This document shows, in pieces, positions 7,172 through 17,200 of a stretch of 64,000 nucleotides of DNA. Position 1 is the first letter of the stretch; each line of letters opens with the position of its first letter. The notes beneath the pieces were generated by a model that saw only the letters and a list, made by a program, of their open reading frames with translations, made no database searches and was not told where the DNA came from. The DNA is from Sinomonas gamaensis (GTDB lineage: Bacteria; Actinomycetota; Actinomycetes; Actinomycetales; Micrococcaceae). The stretch is from contig NZ_SSCL01000009.1 of NCBI RefSeq assembly GCF_005876955.1, forward strand, positions 115,671 through 179,670, written 5' to 3'. Both the position numbers and the translations under genes were made by a program.

Positions 7172-9910
7172 GTGAGTTCTCCGACTGCCCTCTATCGCCG
7201 GTATCGGCCGGACACGTTCCAGGACGTGATCGGGCAGGAGCACGTCACCGAGCCGCTCATGACGGCGCTGCGCAAGGACCGCGTCAACCACGCCTACCTC
7301 TTCTCCGGGCCGCGCGGCTGTGGCAAGACGACGTCGGCCCGCATCCTTGCGCGCTGCCTCAACTGCGAGAAGGGCCCGACGCCGGAGCCATGCGGCGTGT
7401 GCCCGAGCTGCGTCGAGCTGGCGCGCGGCGGCTCCGGGTCGCTCGACGTCATCGAGATCGATGCCGCGAGCCACGGCGGCGTCGACGACGCGCGGGACCT
7501 CCGCGAGCGCGCGACCTTCGCCCCTGTGCGGGACCGCTACAAGATCTTCATCATCGACGAGGCCCACATGGTCACGTCGGCCGGCTTCAACGCGCTGCTC
7601 AAGATCGTCGAGGAGCCGCCGGAGCACATCAAGTTCATCTTCGCGACGACAGAGCCGGACAAGGTCATCGGCACCATCCGCTCGCGCACGCATCACTACC
7701 CTTTCCGGCTCGTTCCGCCCGAGCCGCTCATGGCCTATCTCGAGAAGCTGTGCGCCGAGGAGCATGTTGCCGTCGAACCCGGCGTGCTATCGCTGGTCGT
7801 GCGGGCTGGCGGCGGCTCCGTGCGCGACTCACTGTCCGTGCTCGACCAGCTCATGGCCGGAGCCGGCAGCCGCGGCATTGACTATGAGCTCGCCGTCGCG
7901 CTGCTCGGATACACTCACGCGGCGCTGCTCGACGACGTCATCGACGCGGTGGCGGCCGGCGATTCCGCTACGGTCTTCCGTGCCGTCGACCGGGTGATCC
8001 AGACGGGGCACGACCCCCGGCGCTTCGTCGAGGATCTGCTGGAGCGCTTCCGCGACCTGCTCATCGTGCGCGCCCTTCCCGACGCCGCCGAGTCGATTCT
8101 CCGCGGTGTCCCCGCGGACCAGCTGGCGCGCATGCGGACCCAGGCTCAGGCCCTCGGCGCCGCCGAGCTCTCGCGAGCGGCCGACGTGACGAACGCTGCC
8201 TTCAACGAGATGACCGGCGCCACCTCGCCCCGACTGCATCTCGAGCTCCTGTGTGCGCGGCTCATGCTGCCCGGCGCCGATGGCGATCACGGCGTGGCGG
8301 CGCGACTCGATCGGCTCGAACGGCGGCTCTCCTTCGAGCAGCCCCAGACGACGGCCCCCACCGAGGCGGCGCCGGCTGCCGCGGCTCCGGTGGCGCCTGC
8401 GCCCGTGGAGCCCCCGGCTCCCGCAGCGCCTCCTGCTCCCGTGGCGCCTCCTGCTCCCGTGGCGCCTCCTCAGGGAGCGGTGCGTGAGGAGGCACCGATG
8501 TCGGCGCCACCCGCCCCGACCTCGGCGCCACAGGGCCCGACCTCGGCGGCACCCGCACCGACTTCGGCGGCACAGGGCCCGACCTCGGCGGCGCCCACCC
8601 CGACCTCGGCGCCACAGGGCGCGACGAGCGGCGGCGCCGGGAGCGTCGAGATGTTCCGCCGCGCGTGGCCGGAGATCCTCGACGCCCTCACGTCGATCAA
8701 GCGCCTCACCTGGATTCTGGTCAGCCAGAACGCGAACATCGCAGGGTTCGACGGGAAGACCCTCACCCTCGCCTTCGCAAATTCCGGCTCAGTCAACTCG
8801 TTCACCCGCAGCGATCATCCCGACAATGTGCGGAAGGCCGTTCAGCAGGTGCTCGGTGTCGACGTTCAGGTCGATGCGACAGTCGGCGGCAACGGTCCTT
8901 CTCCCGCTCCCGCGAGAGGGGCTGAGGCGGGCCCAAAAGCACCGTCTGAAAGACCCACGGACTCCCGCGCGCGCACAAGCGCTCCGGCGTCCCCTTCGCC
9001 CGCCCCGGCGCGGCCATCGGCGTCGGCAGCACCCACGGCCCCAACCCCGCCTGCCGCACCCTCGGAGGCCGATATCGCCTGGGGCCTCGCCCCCGCGCCC
9101 GCCGCCCCTGCCCCTGCCCCTGCCCCTGCGCCTCCTGCCCCTGCCCCTGCGGCTCCGGTTTCTGATGCCCCGGTGCCCACGGTCCCAGCGACAGAGCCGC
9201 CTCGGCCCAAAGCCGGCCAACCAGAACCAGCCCCCTCGGAACCCCGAGAGGCGGAGGCAGCTCCGCGCGGGACAGCTCAGCCTTCGCGATCGGCGGACCC
9301 CTACGCCGACATCCCTTATGCCGACGAGGAGCCCCCTGCCGACTGGGACGAACCTCTGCCAGAGGACACCGGCGCACGGCGGACTCCCGCTCCCAGCGCG
9401 CCCGCGCGCAAGCCCGAGCCCGGGCCCGCGCCCAAGAGCCGTGACGAACCCGAGACCAAGACCGCGTCGCGCGACCCGTGGGCCTACGCGCAGGAATCGT
9501 CGCCGGGCGTCTGGACCGTAGGGAACCAGCCGAACACCGCGCGCGGCGAACAAGCCAATGACAGCGCCCCCGAGGGGTCGGCACCCGCCGCAGCGCCGCC
9601 GTCGTACGCGCCCGCGGCGGCCCAGCCGCCCGCCCCGGAGCGGCAGGGCCCTCCGCAGACGGACGGCGGCGGCGAGCGTCTGAGCATGTACCAGCGCCTG
9701 TCCAGGCGGGCCGCCCAGCAGGTGGAATCGTCGGCGCCCGTTCGGACGGTGGAGCGCGAGAAGCAGCCGATCGTCGAGGACATCCCCAGCGCGGACGATG
9801 AGACGATCGAGGCCTCCGGTCTGTTCGGCCGTGCCGCCGTGGAGCGGATTCTCGGCGGGAAGCTGATCGAGGAGCGCGGGCTGGACGGCACGGTCATCCC
9901 TCCGCGGTAG
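7172..9910 (+). CDS. dnaX: DNA polymerase III subunit gamma/tau
   Basis: 912 residues from GTG 7172, the start that gives the usual family N-terminus (SPTALYRRYRPDTF); TAGGGT ends seven bases before it, suggesting a leaderless mRNA. The AAA+ clamp-loader module has Walker A GPRGCGKT (46-53), zinc cysteines 62, 65, 74, 77, 80, Walker B IFIIDEAH and a FIFATTEPDKV sensor segment. Domain III follows to about 365. A tau-type domain (about 490-570) is flanked by two long Pro/Ala-rich linkers. The first linker contains six 21-bp repeats (8493-8618); the second has a CCCCTG microsatellite-like run near 9103-9150. recR follows after 41 bp. Confidence 0.96.
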   Translation: MSSPTALYRRYRPDTFQDVIGQEHVTEPLMTALRKDRVNHAYLFSGPRGCGKTTSARILARCLNCEKGPTPEPCGVCPSCVELARGGSGSLDVIEIDAASHGGVDDARDLRERATFAPVRDRYKIFIIDEAHMVTSAGFNALLKIVEEPPEHIKFIFATTEPDKVIGTIRSRTHHYPFRLVPPEPLMAYLEKLCAEEHVAVEPGVLSLVVRAGGGSVRDSLSVLDQLMAGAGSRGIDYELAVALLGYTHAALLDDVIDAVAAGDSATVFRAVDRVIQTGHDPRRFVEDLLERFRDLLIVRALPDAAESILRGVPADQLARMRTQAQALGAAELSRAADVTNAAFNEMTGATSPRLHLELLCARLMLPGADGDHGVAARLDRLERRLSFEQPQTTAPTEAAPAAAAPVAPAPVEPPAPAAPPAPVAPPAPVAPPQGAVREEAPMSAPPAPTSAPQGPTSAAPAPTSAAQGPTSAAPTPTSAPQGATSGGAGSVEMFRRAWPEILDALTSIKRLTWILVSQNANIAGFDGKTLTLAFANSGSVNSFTRSDHPDNVRKAVQQVLGVDVQVDATVGGNGPSPAPARGAEAGPKAPSERPTDSRARTSAPASPSPAPARPSASAAPTAPTPPAAPSEADIAWGLAPAPAAPAPAPAPAPPAPAPAAPVSDAPVPTVPATEPPRPKAGQPEPAPSEPREAEAAPRGTAQPSRSADPYADIPYADEEPPADWDEPLPEDTGARRTPAPSAPARKPEPGPAPKSRDEPETKTASRDPWAYAQESSPGVWTVGNQPNTARGEQANDSAPEGSAPAAAPPSYAPAAAQPPAPERQGPPQTDGGGERLSMYQRLSRRAAQQVESSAPVRTVEREKQPIVEDIPSADDETIEASGLFGRAAVERILGGKLIEERGLDGTVIPPR
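8493..8618 (+). repeat. Six in-frame 21-bp tandem repeats inside dnaX
   Basis: Six consecutive 21-bp units, best form CCCGACCTCGGCGCCACAGG plus one G, run from 8493 to 8618 and encode PTSAPQG-type heptapeptides. Units differ from each other at a few positions. A copy with an identical first 16 bases occurs in the acyl-CoA ligase gene near 49732, where it is read from the other strand. Confidence 0.85.
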
Positions 9911-9951
9911 CAGCGTGCTCCGGCAGGAGCGCGAGGCGGTAGCGTTAGGGG

Positions 9952-10551
9952 GTGTATGAAGGCGCAGTCCAGGATCTGATCGACGAGCTCGGAAGGCTCC
10001 CCGGCATCGGACCGAAGTCGGCTCAACGGCTGGCCTTCCACATCCTCGAGGCCGATCCGGACGACATGAAGCGGCTCGTCACCGCGATCACCGCGGTGAA
10101 GGAACGCGTCAAGTTCTGCCAGATCTGCGGCAACGTGTCCGAGCAGGAGACGTGCGCAATCTGCCGGGACCCGAGGCGGGACCCGAGCGTCATCTGCGTC
10201 GTCGAGGAGTCGAAGGACGTGCTCGCCGTCGAACGCACGCGAGCCTTCCGGGGCCGATACCACGTCCTTGGAGGCGCGATCAACCCCATCGCGGGAATCG
10301 GGCCGGACCAGCTCCGCATCCGCGAGCTCCTCACCCGCCTCAACGATGAGGCCGTCACGGAGATCATCATCGCGACCAACCCGAATCTGGAGGGCGAGGC
10401 GACGTCGACCTACCTCGCCCGAATGCTGCAGAGCATCGGCATCAAGGTGACCCGCCTCGCCTCCGGACTGCCCGTGGGCGGCGACCTCGAGTACGCCGAC
10501 GAGATCACGCTCGGCCGTGCGTTCGAGGGACGCCGCAGCGCTATCGGCTAA
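9952..10551 (+). CDS. recR: Recombination protein RecR
   Basis: 199 residues, normal length. It has an N-terminal helix-hairpin-helix ([18 protein letters not shown]), a four-cysteine zinc finger (C56, C59, C68, C71) and a TOPRIM domain starting [10 protein letters not shown], with the conserved [17 protein letters not shown] loop. It works with RecF/RecO to load RecA at gaps. The GTG start has TAGCGT (9940-9945) ending exactly six bases before it, so it may be transcribed on its own leaderless mRNA as well as from dnaX, 41 bp upstream. Confidence 0.97.
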   Translation: MYEGAVQDLIDELGRLPGIGPKSAQRLAFHILEADPDDMKRLVTAITAVKERVKFCQICGNVSEQETCAICRDPRRDPSVICVVEESKDVLAVERTRAFRGRYHVLGGAINPIAGIGPDQLRIRELLTRLNDEAVTEIIIATNPNLEGEATSTYLARMLQSIGIKVTRLASGLPVGGDLEYADEITLGRAFEGRRSAIG

Positions 10552-10626
10552 TCGGGCCAAGATGACGCCAGATGACGTGTGACAAAACGTTACGACGCCA
10601 TCTTGATGGGGAGCATGCTGGAAGGC

Positions 10627-11649
10627 ATGAGCACACCACGCACGTCAGTCCCCGTCCTCGATCTGGCTACCGCGAGGGATGAGAACGGTTCGTTCACCCC
10701 CGAGTTCATCGACGCGCTGCGGGATGCGGCGCACAACGTCGGGTTCTTCCAAGTCGTGGGCTACGGGGGGCGCCCCGGGCAGGACCAGGAACTCCTGAAG
10801 ACGGTCGCCGAGTTCTTCAAGCTCCCGCTCGAGGACCGCCTCGCGCTGGACAACCGGTCATCGGCCCAGTTCCGTGGCTACACCCGCCTCGGCACCGAGG
10901 TGACGCAGGGCCGCGCCGACTCGCGCGAGCAGATCGACTACGGCCCCGACCGGGAGCCCCTCGACAGCGTCCCGGCGGACCAGCCCTACCTACGCCTTCA
11001 GGGTCACAACCAGTGGCCCGCGAACTTCCCGGCCCTCGAGAAGGCCGCCATGGAGTGGGCCGAGCTGATGTCACAGGTGGGAGCAGAACTGCTGTCGGCC
11101 ATCTCGGTGGCGATCGGCCTCCCGGAGGACTACTTCGACAACGAGTTCTCGGGTACGCCGGCGTGGATGGGCAAGCTTGTGCATTACGTGGGTGGCGGCG
11201 TGGTCCCGGAGGCCGGCGACCAGGGCGTGGGCTCGCACGCGGACTACGGCTTCGTGACGCTCCTGCTCCAGGACTCCGTGGGCGGACTCGAGGTGCAGCC
11301 GTACGGCCAGGAGGAATGGATCGACGTCCCGCCGACGCCGGGCGCCCTCGTGGTGAACCTCGGTGAGATGCTCGAGGTCGCCACCGACGGGTACCTCATG
11401 GCGACCATCCACCGTGTCACGGCTCCGCCCGCGAACGTGGACCGGTACTCGGTCCCGTTCTTCTGGTCCCCGCGCCTTGACGCGAAGGTGGACAAGGTCA
11501 TCCTTCCCGCTGAACTCGCCGCCGAGGCCCGCGGCGTCTCGGACGACCCGAACAACCCCATGCTGTCCGTGTACGGCGAGAACGTCCTCAAGGGCTGGCT
11601 GCGCGCCCACCCGGAGACGGCGCGGCTTCATTATCCGGAGTTGGTTTAG
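10627..11649 (+). CDS. Isopenicillin N synthase-family Fe(II)/2-oxoglutarate dioxygenase
   Basis: 340 residues from ATG 10627 (MSTPRTSVPVLDLATA); an upstream in-frame start at 10579 would add 16 unlikely residues. The fold marks are an N-terminal DIOX_N-like part (VGFFQVVGYG) and the catalytic HxD...H set: His/Asp in GSHADYGFVTLL and a distal His in MATIHRVTAP. Arg-x-Ser in VDRYSVPFF would bind 2-oxoglutarate. The substrate is unknown; many actinobacteria carry such a stand-alone member. It sits between recR and lysC, where it breaks what is often a closer recR-lysC-asd spacing. Confidence 0.88.
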   Translation: MSTPRTSVPVLDLATARDENGSFTPEFIDALRDAAHNVGFFQVVGYGGRPGQDQELLKTVAEFFKLPLEDRLALDNRSSAQFRGYTRLGTEVTQGRADSREQIDYGPDREPLDSVPADQPYLRLQGHNQWPANFPALEKAAMEWAELMSQVGAELLSAISVAIGLPEDYFDNEFSGTPAWMGKLVHYVGGGVVPEAGDQGVGSHADYGFVTLLLQDSVGGLEVQPYGQEEWIDVPPTPGALVVNLGEMLEVATDGYLMATIHRVTAPPANVDRYSVPFFWSPRLDAKVDKVILPAELAAEARGVSDDPNNPMLSVYGENVLKGWLRAHPETARLHYPELV

Positions 11650-11655
11650 GCGCTT

Positions 11656-11721
11656 TTCGACGCTCCGATAGAATGTGGGGCGATTGCCTATCCCTTCCTA
11701 CATCACTGTGAGTGTGCCCGC
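11656..11721 (+). promoter_or_regulatory. Predicted lysC promoter and leader
   Basis: TAGAAT at 11669-11674 is a strong -10 box; no convincing -35 stands at 17 bp. It would leave a leader of about 45 bases before the lysC ATG. No Shine-Dalgarno match is obvious close to the start. Confidence 0.45.
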
Positions 11722-13035
11722 ATGTCGCTTCCGCCTGTGCTGCCCGCCAAGCAACTCGTCGTCCAGAAGTTCGGCGGCTCGTCCGTCGCGGACGCGGCGG
11801 GCATCAAGCGGGTCGCGCAGCGCATTGTGGACTACCGCTCGGCGGGCCACGAGGTCGTCGCCGTCGTGTCTGCCATGGGCGACACGACCGATGAGCTCCT
11901 CGATCTGGCCGCGGAGATCACGGACAGTGCACCTGCCCGCGAGATGGACATGCTCCTCTCCGCCGGCGAGCGCATGTCCATGGCGCTCTTGGCGATGGCC
12001 ATCAACAAGCTCGGCCACAAAGCCCAGTCGTTCACGGGCTCCCAGGCGGGCATGATCACGGACGGGACGCACGGCAAGGCACGCATCATCGACGTCGACC
12101 CGCACCGCATCCGCACCTCGCTGGACAAGGGCAACATCGCAATTGTCGCGGGGTTCCAAGGCATGAGCCGCGAGAGCCACGACATCACGACCCTAGGCCG
12201 CGGCGGCTCGGACACGACGGCGGTCGCGCTTGCGGCGGCGCTCGAGGCGGATGTGTGCGAGATCTACACCGACGTCGACGGCGTGTACACCGCCGATCCG
12301 CGCGTAGTGCCGTCCGCGAAGAAGATCGAGACGATCTCGAGCGAGGAGATGCTCGAGCTCGCCGCCTCGGGCGCGAAGATCCTCCACCTGCGCTGCGTCG
12401 AGTACGCGCGCCGCTTCGGAGTGCCGCTGCACGTGCGGTCCTCCTTCAGCCACAACGAGGGGACGTGGGTGCTGCCCTCCCCCGAGGACAAGATCAAGAT
12501 CAGCGAGGGAGTCGCCTTGGAACAGCCCATCATCTCCGGTGTCGCGCACGACCGCTCCGAGGCCAAGGTCACGGTCGTCGGCGTTCCCGATATCCCGGGC
12601 AAGGCGGCCGCGATCTTCCAGGTGATCGCCAAGGCGAACTCGAACATCGACATGATCGTGCAGAACGTCTCGACGTTCGGCCGCGGCAAGACGGACATCT
12701 CGTTCACGCTTCCGATCATCGAGGGCGCCACCGCGCTCAACGCGCTCCGGGCAGCCCAGGACGAGATCGGGTTCGAAGACATCGAGTACAACGCCGAGAT
12801 CGGCAAGCTCTCGCTCATTGGAGCGGGCATGCGCTCGCACCCCGGCGTCTCGGCCACCTTCTTCAAGGCGCTCTCGGATGCCGGGATCAACATCGACATG
12901 ATCTCGACGTCGGAGATCCGCATCTCCGTGGTGACCCGCGCCGACCTGCTCGACGCCGCAGTGCGGGCGATCCACAGCGCGTTCGAGCTCGACGCCGAGA
13001 CCGAGGCAACCGTCTACGGCGGCACCGGCCGCTGA
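11722..13035 (+). CDS. lysC: Aspartate kinase (alpha subunit, with internal beta subunit start)
   Basis: 437 residues. The amino-acid kinase domain starts [12 protein letters not shown] (Lys16) and the C-terminal regulatory part (from about 270) has two ACT domains that bind lysine/threonine. It makes aspartyl phosphate, the first step to lysine, threonine, methionine and the wall precursor diaminopimelate. At 12517 an in-frame TTG is preceded by GAGGGAG at five bases. The 172-residue product starting there would match the separate beta subunit known from Corynebacterium lysC. asd, usually next to lysC, is absent here; the gene ends at a strong terminator. Confidence 0.96.
   Translation: MSLPPVLPAKQLVVQKFGGSSVADAAGIKRVAQRIVDYRSAGHEVVAVVSAMGDTTDELLDLAAEITDSAPAREMDMLLSAGERMSMALLAMAINKLGHKAQSFTGSQAGMITDGTHGKARIIDVDPHRIRTSLDKGNIAIVAGFQGMSRESHDITTLGRGGSDTTAVALAAALEADVCEIYTDVDGVYTADPRVVPSAKKIETISSEEMLELAASGAKILHLRCVEYARRFGVPLHVRSSFSHNEGTWVLPSPEDKIKISEGVALEQPIISGVAHDRSEAKVTVVGVPDIPGKAAAIFQVIAKANSNIDMIVQNVSTFGRGKTDISFTLPIIEGATALNALRAAQDEIGFEDIEYNAEIGKLSLIGAGMRSHPGVSATFFKALSDAGINIDMISTSEIRISVVTRADLLDAAVRAIHSAFELDAETEATVYGGTGR
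12517..13035 (+). CDS. lysC: Internal start: aspartate kinase beta (regulatory) subunit
   Basis: In-frame TTG at 12517, preceded by the ribosome binding site GAGGGAG with a five-base spacer, opens a 172-residue product containing both ACT domains (it begins at [20 protein letters not shown]). In Corynebacterium glutamicum an overlapping beta subunit of 172 residues is made from the same type of internal start, giving an alpha2beta2 enzyme. Here the assignment is inferred from position and length only. Confidence 0.6.
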   Translation: MEQPIISGVAHDRSEAKVTVVGVPDIPGKAAAIFQVIAKANSNIDMIVQNVSTFGRGKTDISFTLPIIEGATALNALRAAQDEIGFEDIEYNAEIGKLSLIGAGMRSHPGVSATFFKALSDAGINIDMISTSEIRISVVTRADLLDAAVRAIHSAFELDAETEATVYGGTGR

Positions 13036-13068
13036 GCCTCGCCCGGGTGCCGATGGGCACAGGAAGGC

Positions 13069-13110
13069 GGACGACGGCGGGTGCGCACCCGCCGTCGTCC
13101 GTTTGTCTTT
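13069..13110 (+). terminator. Terminator after lysC
   Basis: Perfect 16-bp inverted repeat without loop spacing (13069-13084 with 13085-13100, arm GGACGACGGCGGGTGC), followed by GTTTGTCTTTG. It stands 34 bp past the lysC stop and also 23 bp before the stop of the convergent small gene at 13133. Confidence 0.85.
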
Positions 13111-13132
13111 GCTGAGGCTTCTTAGCAGGCAG

Positions 13133-13381
13133 TCAGGGGTTCTTCCGCACGGCGTAATGGTGGCCCTCCGAATCCGTGACGATCTCGAAGCCTCGGAGAT
13201 CTTCCTCGGACGCGTCCTCGAAGGCGTCGTGCTTGTGCACCACAGGGGCGTCGGGGTCACCATGGGCCGCGGGGCCCCACACGGCTGCAGCGTGCTCCGC
13301 CGCGTGCATGAACTTGTTCAGCATGCGGTGCTCAGCCTCGCGTGCGTGCTCGCTCTTCTTCTGCGAATCGGGCAATGTCAT
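13133..13381 (-). CDS. Small conserved-type protein of unknown function (82 aa)
   Basis: 82 residues from ATG 13381, which has a very strong GGGAGGGGG two bases upstream. The protein begins MTLPDSQKKSEHAREAEHRM, is helical and charged in its first half, and ends IVTDSEGHHYAVRKNP. Its C-terminal pattern resembles that of the next gene (TRPDGSTYVVPKDP). No domain recognised. It may be cotranscribed with the 74-residue gene 57 bp upstream. Confidence 0.65.
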   Translation of the reverse strand: MTLPDSQKKSEHAREAEHRMLNKFMHAAEHAAAVWGPAAHGDPDAPVVHKHDAFEDASEEDLRGFEIVTDSEGHHYAVRKNP

Positions 13382-13438
13382 CACCCCCTCCCGCACCGGT
13401 CATTTTACGCCGGAGGTGACGCAAGTCTCAGAGGCCGA

Positions 13439-13663
13439 TCAACGCAAGGAGCGATCCTCCGGGTCCTTGGGGACCACGTAGGTGCTGCCATCGGGCCGCG
13501 TGACGGTCTCCCACTGCTGCGCCTCAGCCTCTCGCTGAGCCAGCAGGGCCTTGTTCTCGGCCGTCATCTCGCCCTCGGTGGTGCCGCGGTGAGCCGGGCC
13601 GAAGAAGTATCGGAGTTTCCCCGTGACGCGCATGAATCGCTGCGCGAAATTCTCCTCGGCCAT
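13439..13663 (-). CDS. Small protein of unknown function (74 aa)
   Basis: 74 residues, MAEENFAQRFMRVTGKLRYF at the start, then a Glu/Gln-rich helix and TRPDGSTYVVPKDPEDRS at the end. It is transcribed divergently from the MarR gene; the shared 77-bp region contains the MarR-type palindrome at 13711-13722, so this gene could be a MarR target. The C-terminal PDGSxYVVPKDP pattern echoes the 82-residue protein downstream. No enzymatic motif. Confidence 0.65.
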   Translation of the reverse strand: MAEENFAQRFMRVTGKLRYFFGPAHRGTTEGEMTAENKALLAQREAEAQQWETVTRPDGSTYVVPKDPEDRSLR

Positions 13664-13707
13664 GTCTTCCGCCTTTCATCCTCGGGTGCGCATTCATAGT
13701 ACCCTGA

Positions 13708-13728
13708 TTATTAGTGCACTAACTAATG
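13708..13728. promoter_or_regulatory. Predicted MarR/OhrR operator
   Basis: Perfect palindrome TTAGTGCACTAA at 13711-13722 inside the AT-rich ATTATTAGTGCACTAACTAA. It lies 18 bp before the MarR start codon and in front of the divergent small gene, the usual place for an autoregulatory site. Confidence 0.6.
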
Positions 13729-13740
13729 GAGGAGTTCAGC

Positions 13741-14202
13741 GTGAGCGTCGACAACGACCTGCGTGCGGAGGACGACCTGCTGCTGGAGCGGCAGCTCTGC
13801 TTCGCGCTGAGCGTCGCAAGCCGGAGCGTCGTCGCAGCCTACCGACCGGTCCTCGAGCCCATGGGACTCACCCACCCGCAGTACCTCGTGATGCTGGCGC
13901 TCTGGGAGCGCAGCCCGCGCACCGTCCGCGACGTCAGCGACGCGCTCCTGCTCGAACCGGCCACCGTCACGCCGCTGCTCAAGCGCCTCGAGGAAGCCGG
14001 CCTCGTCACCCGCTCGCGGCAGGCCGGGAATGAGCGAGCACTCGACGTGGCCCTCACCGACAAGGGACGGAAGCTGCGGGAGAAGGCCCTCGGCGTCCCG
14101 CCGACCATGATGGCGCGCCTCGGCATCACACGGGAGGACGCGTCTGAGCTGCACCAGTCGATGATGAAGCTCATCTCCGCAGCCCAGGCCAGCCGCACCT
14201 GA
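13741..14202 (+). CDS. MarR-family regulator, OhrR-like
   Basis: 153 residues from GTG 13741, preferred over ATG 13726 because GGAGGAG (13728-13734) lies six bases upstream and inside the longer version. The N-terminal LLLERQLCFALSVASRS puts Cys20 at the place of the peroxide-sensing cysteine of OhrR repressors. The winged helix follows (TVRDVSDALLLEPATVTPLLKRLEEAGLV, then the wing RSRQAGNERAL). It probably represses itself and perhaps the divergent small gene. No ohr peroxidase gene is nearby, so the effector is uncertain. Confidence 0.85.
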   Translation: MSVDNDLRAEDDLLLERQLCFALSVASRSVVAAYRPVLEPMGLTHPQYLVMLALWERSPRTVRDVSDALLLEPATVTPLLKRLEEAGLVTRSRQAGNERALDVALTDKGRKLREKALGVPPTMMARLGITREDASELHQSMMKLISAAQASRT

Positions 14203-14248
14203 TCCCACGTCCTCTGGACGCTGCGCACCGACGTGACCATCATGAAGT

Positions 14249-17200
14249 GTGGACGGTCCACTCGAGACGGACGACGAGTTCCTCGCCGACTATTACGAGC
14301 ACGTGGCCGTCGAGGACCTCCAGGACTACAGTCTGGAAGTCCTCGAGCACAGGGCCCGCGCGCATCTCTCCCTCGCCTCGGTGCGGGCACCCGGGGAGGC
14401 GAGGGTCGCCGTCGTCAATGAGCGCGAGGCCGGCGTGGTGTTCGTCGTCGCGGACGACCTGCCGCACCTCGTGCGCTCGGTGACCGCGGAACTCACGCGA
14501 CACGACGCAAGCATCCGACTCCTGATCCATCCGATCCTGGTGGTGTCGCGCGATGCGGCCAACCACGAACTGCTGGGCGTCCGCCGCGCTGCGCGCCGAT
14601 CTGGGCTGCCAGTGGGCCCGCCGACACGCGACCGACACCCCGGCCGAGAGGACGGGGATCGGGCCGAAGCTTGGATCGCAGCAGAAATCCCGAGGCTGCC
14701 TGACGAGGCGAGCGCCGAGAAGCTCCGGCTGCGCCTCGAGCGGATCATCGCGGACGTGCGCGCCGTTGCCCAAGATGCGGGTGCGCTCCGAGACCGACTC
14801 GCGTCCGCCGTCGATACCCTGGACACCCTCCCCAGCGCCGGCATGCCGCCCGCCGACCAGCTCGCCGAGCTGCTCGCGTGGATGGACCGCGGCAACTTCA
14901 TCCTCCTCGGCGCCTGCGACTACGAACGGACGACGGCGGAGGGCCGCGAGGTCTTGAAGCGACGGCCCGGCTCGGGGCTGGGTCTGCTGCGCCGGCATCG
15001 CCCTCCCGAGCACGACGACCTGCCGGACGGCTCGGACCAAGTCCTCTCACTCGTGACATCGGAGCTCCGTTCCTCGGTGGAACGCCCCAGGTACCTGGAT
15101 GAGCTGCGGCTGAAAGTGTTCGCTCCGGATGGGGCTACCCAGGGTGAACGCCGCTTCGTCGGGCTATTCGCCCTGCGGGCCGCGGGACCGTCGCTGCGGC
15201 GGGTTCCGGTGGTGCGGGAGAAGGTCGCCGCCGTCCAGGAACTCCTCGGGTTCGCGCGCGGCTCGCACGAGTCGACCGAGCTGCTCACGGCGCTCGAGTC
15301 CTTCCCGATCGACGAGCTGTTCCAGATCGACGTCCCGGGGCTGGCCCGTCTCGCCAGCGAGATCCTCCGGGCGCAGGAGCGCCGTCAGACGCGGCTCTTC
15401 CTGCGTCCCGATCCTCGCGGGCGGCTCGTGACGGCCTTGGTCCTGCTGCCGCGGAACCGATACAGCACCGCGGCCCGGCTGCGCATGGAACAGGAGCTCC
15501 GGCACGCATTCCGGCCTGCCTCCCTCGAATTCGACGTTCGGTTGAGCGAAGGCCTCCTGGCGCGAGTCTTCTTCCGCCTCCTGATGCCGTCCGAGGGCTC
15601 ATCCCCCGACGTCGACGCGCCGACGCTCGAGAAGAGCCTCGTGCGGGCCACACGAACGTGGGGCGAGGGCTTGGACGAAGCGCTCCGGGCCCAGCTTCCG
15701 GCGTCCCGGGCGGCGCGGCTGTCGCCGCTGTGGTCGGACGCGTTCCCGGCGAGCTACCGCGCGGAGCTTGAGCCCGAGGACGCAGTCGAGGACATTCGGC
15801 GGTTCGAAGAGTTCGACCTGGACGGCACCGGTGGGAGGCCGCTGGGAGATCCGCTTCTGGCCGTCATGCGGGCCGAGGCTTCGGGCCCGACTTCGGCCCC
15901 AACTTCGGCCCTGGCTCAGACGCGGAGCAGAGCCAGGATCCGGCTGTATCTGACGAGCGCGCCGAGCCTGACCCGCATCCTGCCGTTCTTCCACAATCTG
16001 GGACTGGAGGTGCAGGACGAGCGGCCGTTCGAGATCCGGCGCGCGAACGCTGGCCCGCTGTTCCTCTACGACCTGGGCGTCACCTATCCACGGGGAGTGG
16101 ATCCGGGGGCGACCAGCTCTCTCCTCGCAGAGGGATTCGATGCCTCAATGCGTGGCGACTCCGAATCCGATCGCTTCGATGCCCTCATCCTGCGAGAGGG
16201 CCTGGACTGGCGGCAGGTGTCGATCCTGCGGGCGTGCGCGAAGTATCTGCTGCAGCTGGGGACGACGAACTCGTACGACTTCATCATCGATGCACTGCTG
16301 GGGAATCCGGAGGCGACGCACGCGCTGCTAGGCCTGTTCCGGGCCCGGTTCGATCCGAAGGTGCGCCCGGCGGAGCGGCTGCGGGAGACCGGGGGCGCGC
16401 GGGCGGCGGCGCTGGAGGCGATCGAGGCGGTGGCCTCCCTGGACGCGGACCGGCTGCTGCGGACGTTCCTGGGCCTGATCGAGGCCACCACTCGGACGAA
16501 CTTCTACCGGGGGCGGGGATTCGTGAGCTTCAAGCTCCAGCCCTCCCACCTGCCTTGGGCCCCGTACCCGCGGCCCCGGTTCGAGGTTTGGGTCTACTCC
16601 CCGCGCGTGGAAGGGGTGCACCTGCGCTTCGGGCCGGTTGCCCGCGGCGGCATCCGGTGGTCCGAGCGGCGGGAGGACTTCCGTACCGAGGTCCTGGGCC
16701 TGGCCAAGGCCCAGATCGCGAAGAACTCCGTGATCGTCCCCACCGGGGCCAAGGGCGGCTTCTACCCCAAGCGGCTCCCCGACCCCGAGACGGACCGGGG
16801 AGCGTGGCTGGCCGAGGGCACCGAGGCCTACCGGGACATCATCCGCGGCCTCTTGGATGTGACGGACAATCTGGCCCTGCCCGAGGGCCGCATCGTGCCC
16901 CCTGAACGGGTCGTGCGGCACGACGAGGACGACACGTACCTCGTCGTGGCCGCGGACAAGGGCACCGCCGCGTTCTCCGACACCGCCAACGCCGTCGCCG
17001 CGGAGTACGGGTACTGGCTCGGGGACGCGTTCGCGTCCGGTGGCTCCATCGGGTACGACCACAAGCGCCTCGGCATCACCGCCCGCGGCGCCTGGGAATC
17101 CGCCAAGGCCCATTTCCGCCAGCTCGGGGTGGACTGCCAGACCCAGGATTTCACCGCCGTCGGAATCGGGGACATGTCGGGGGACGTGTTCGGCAACGGC

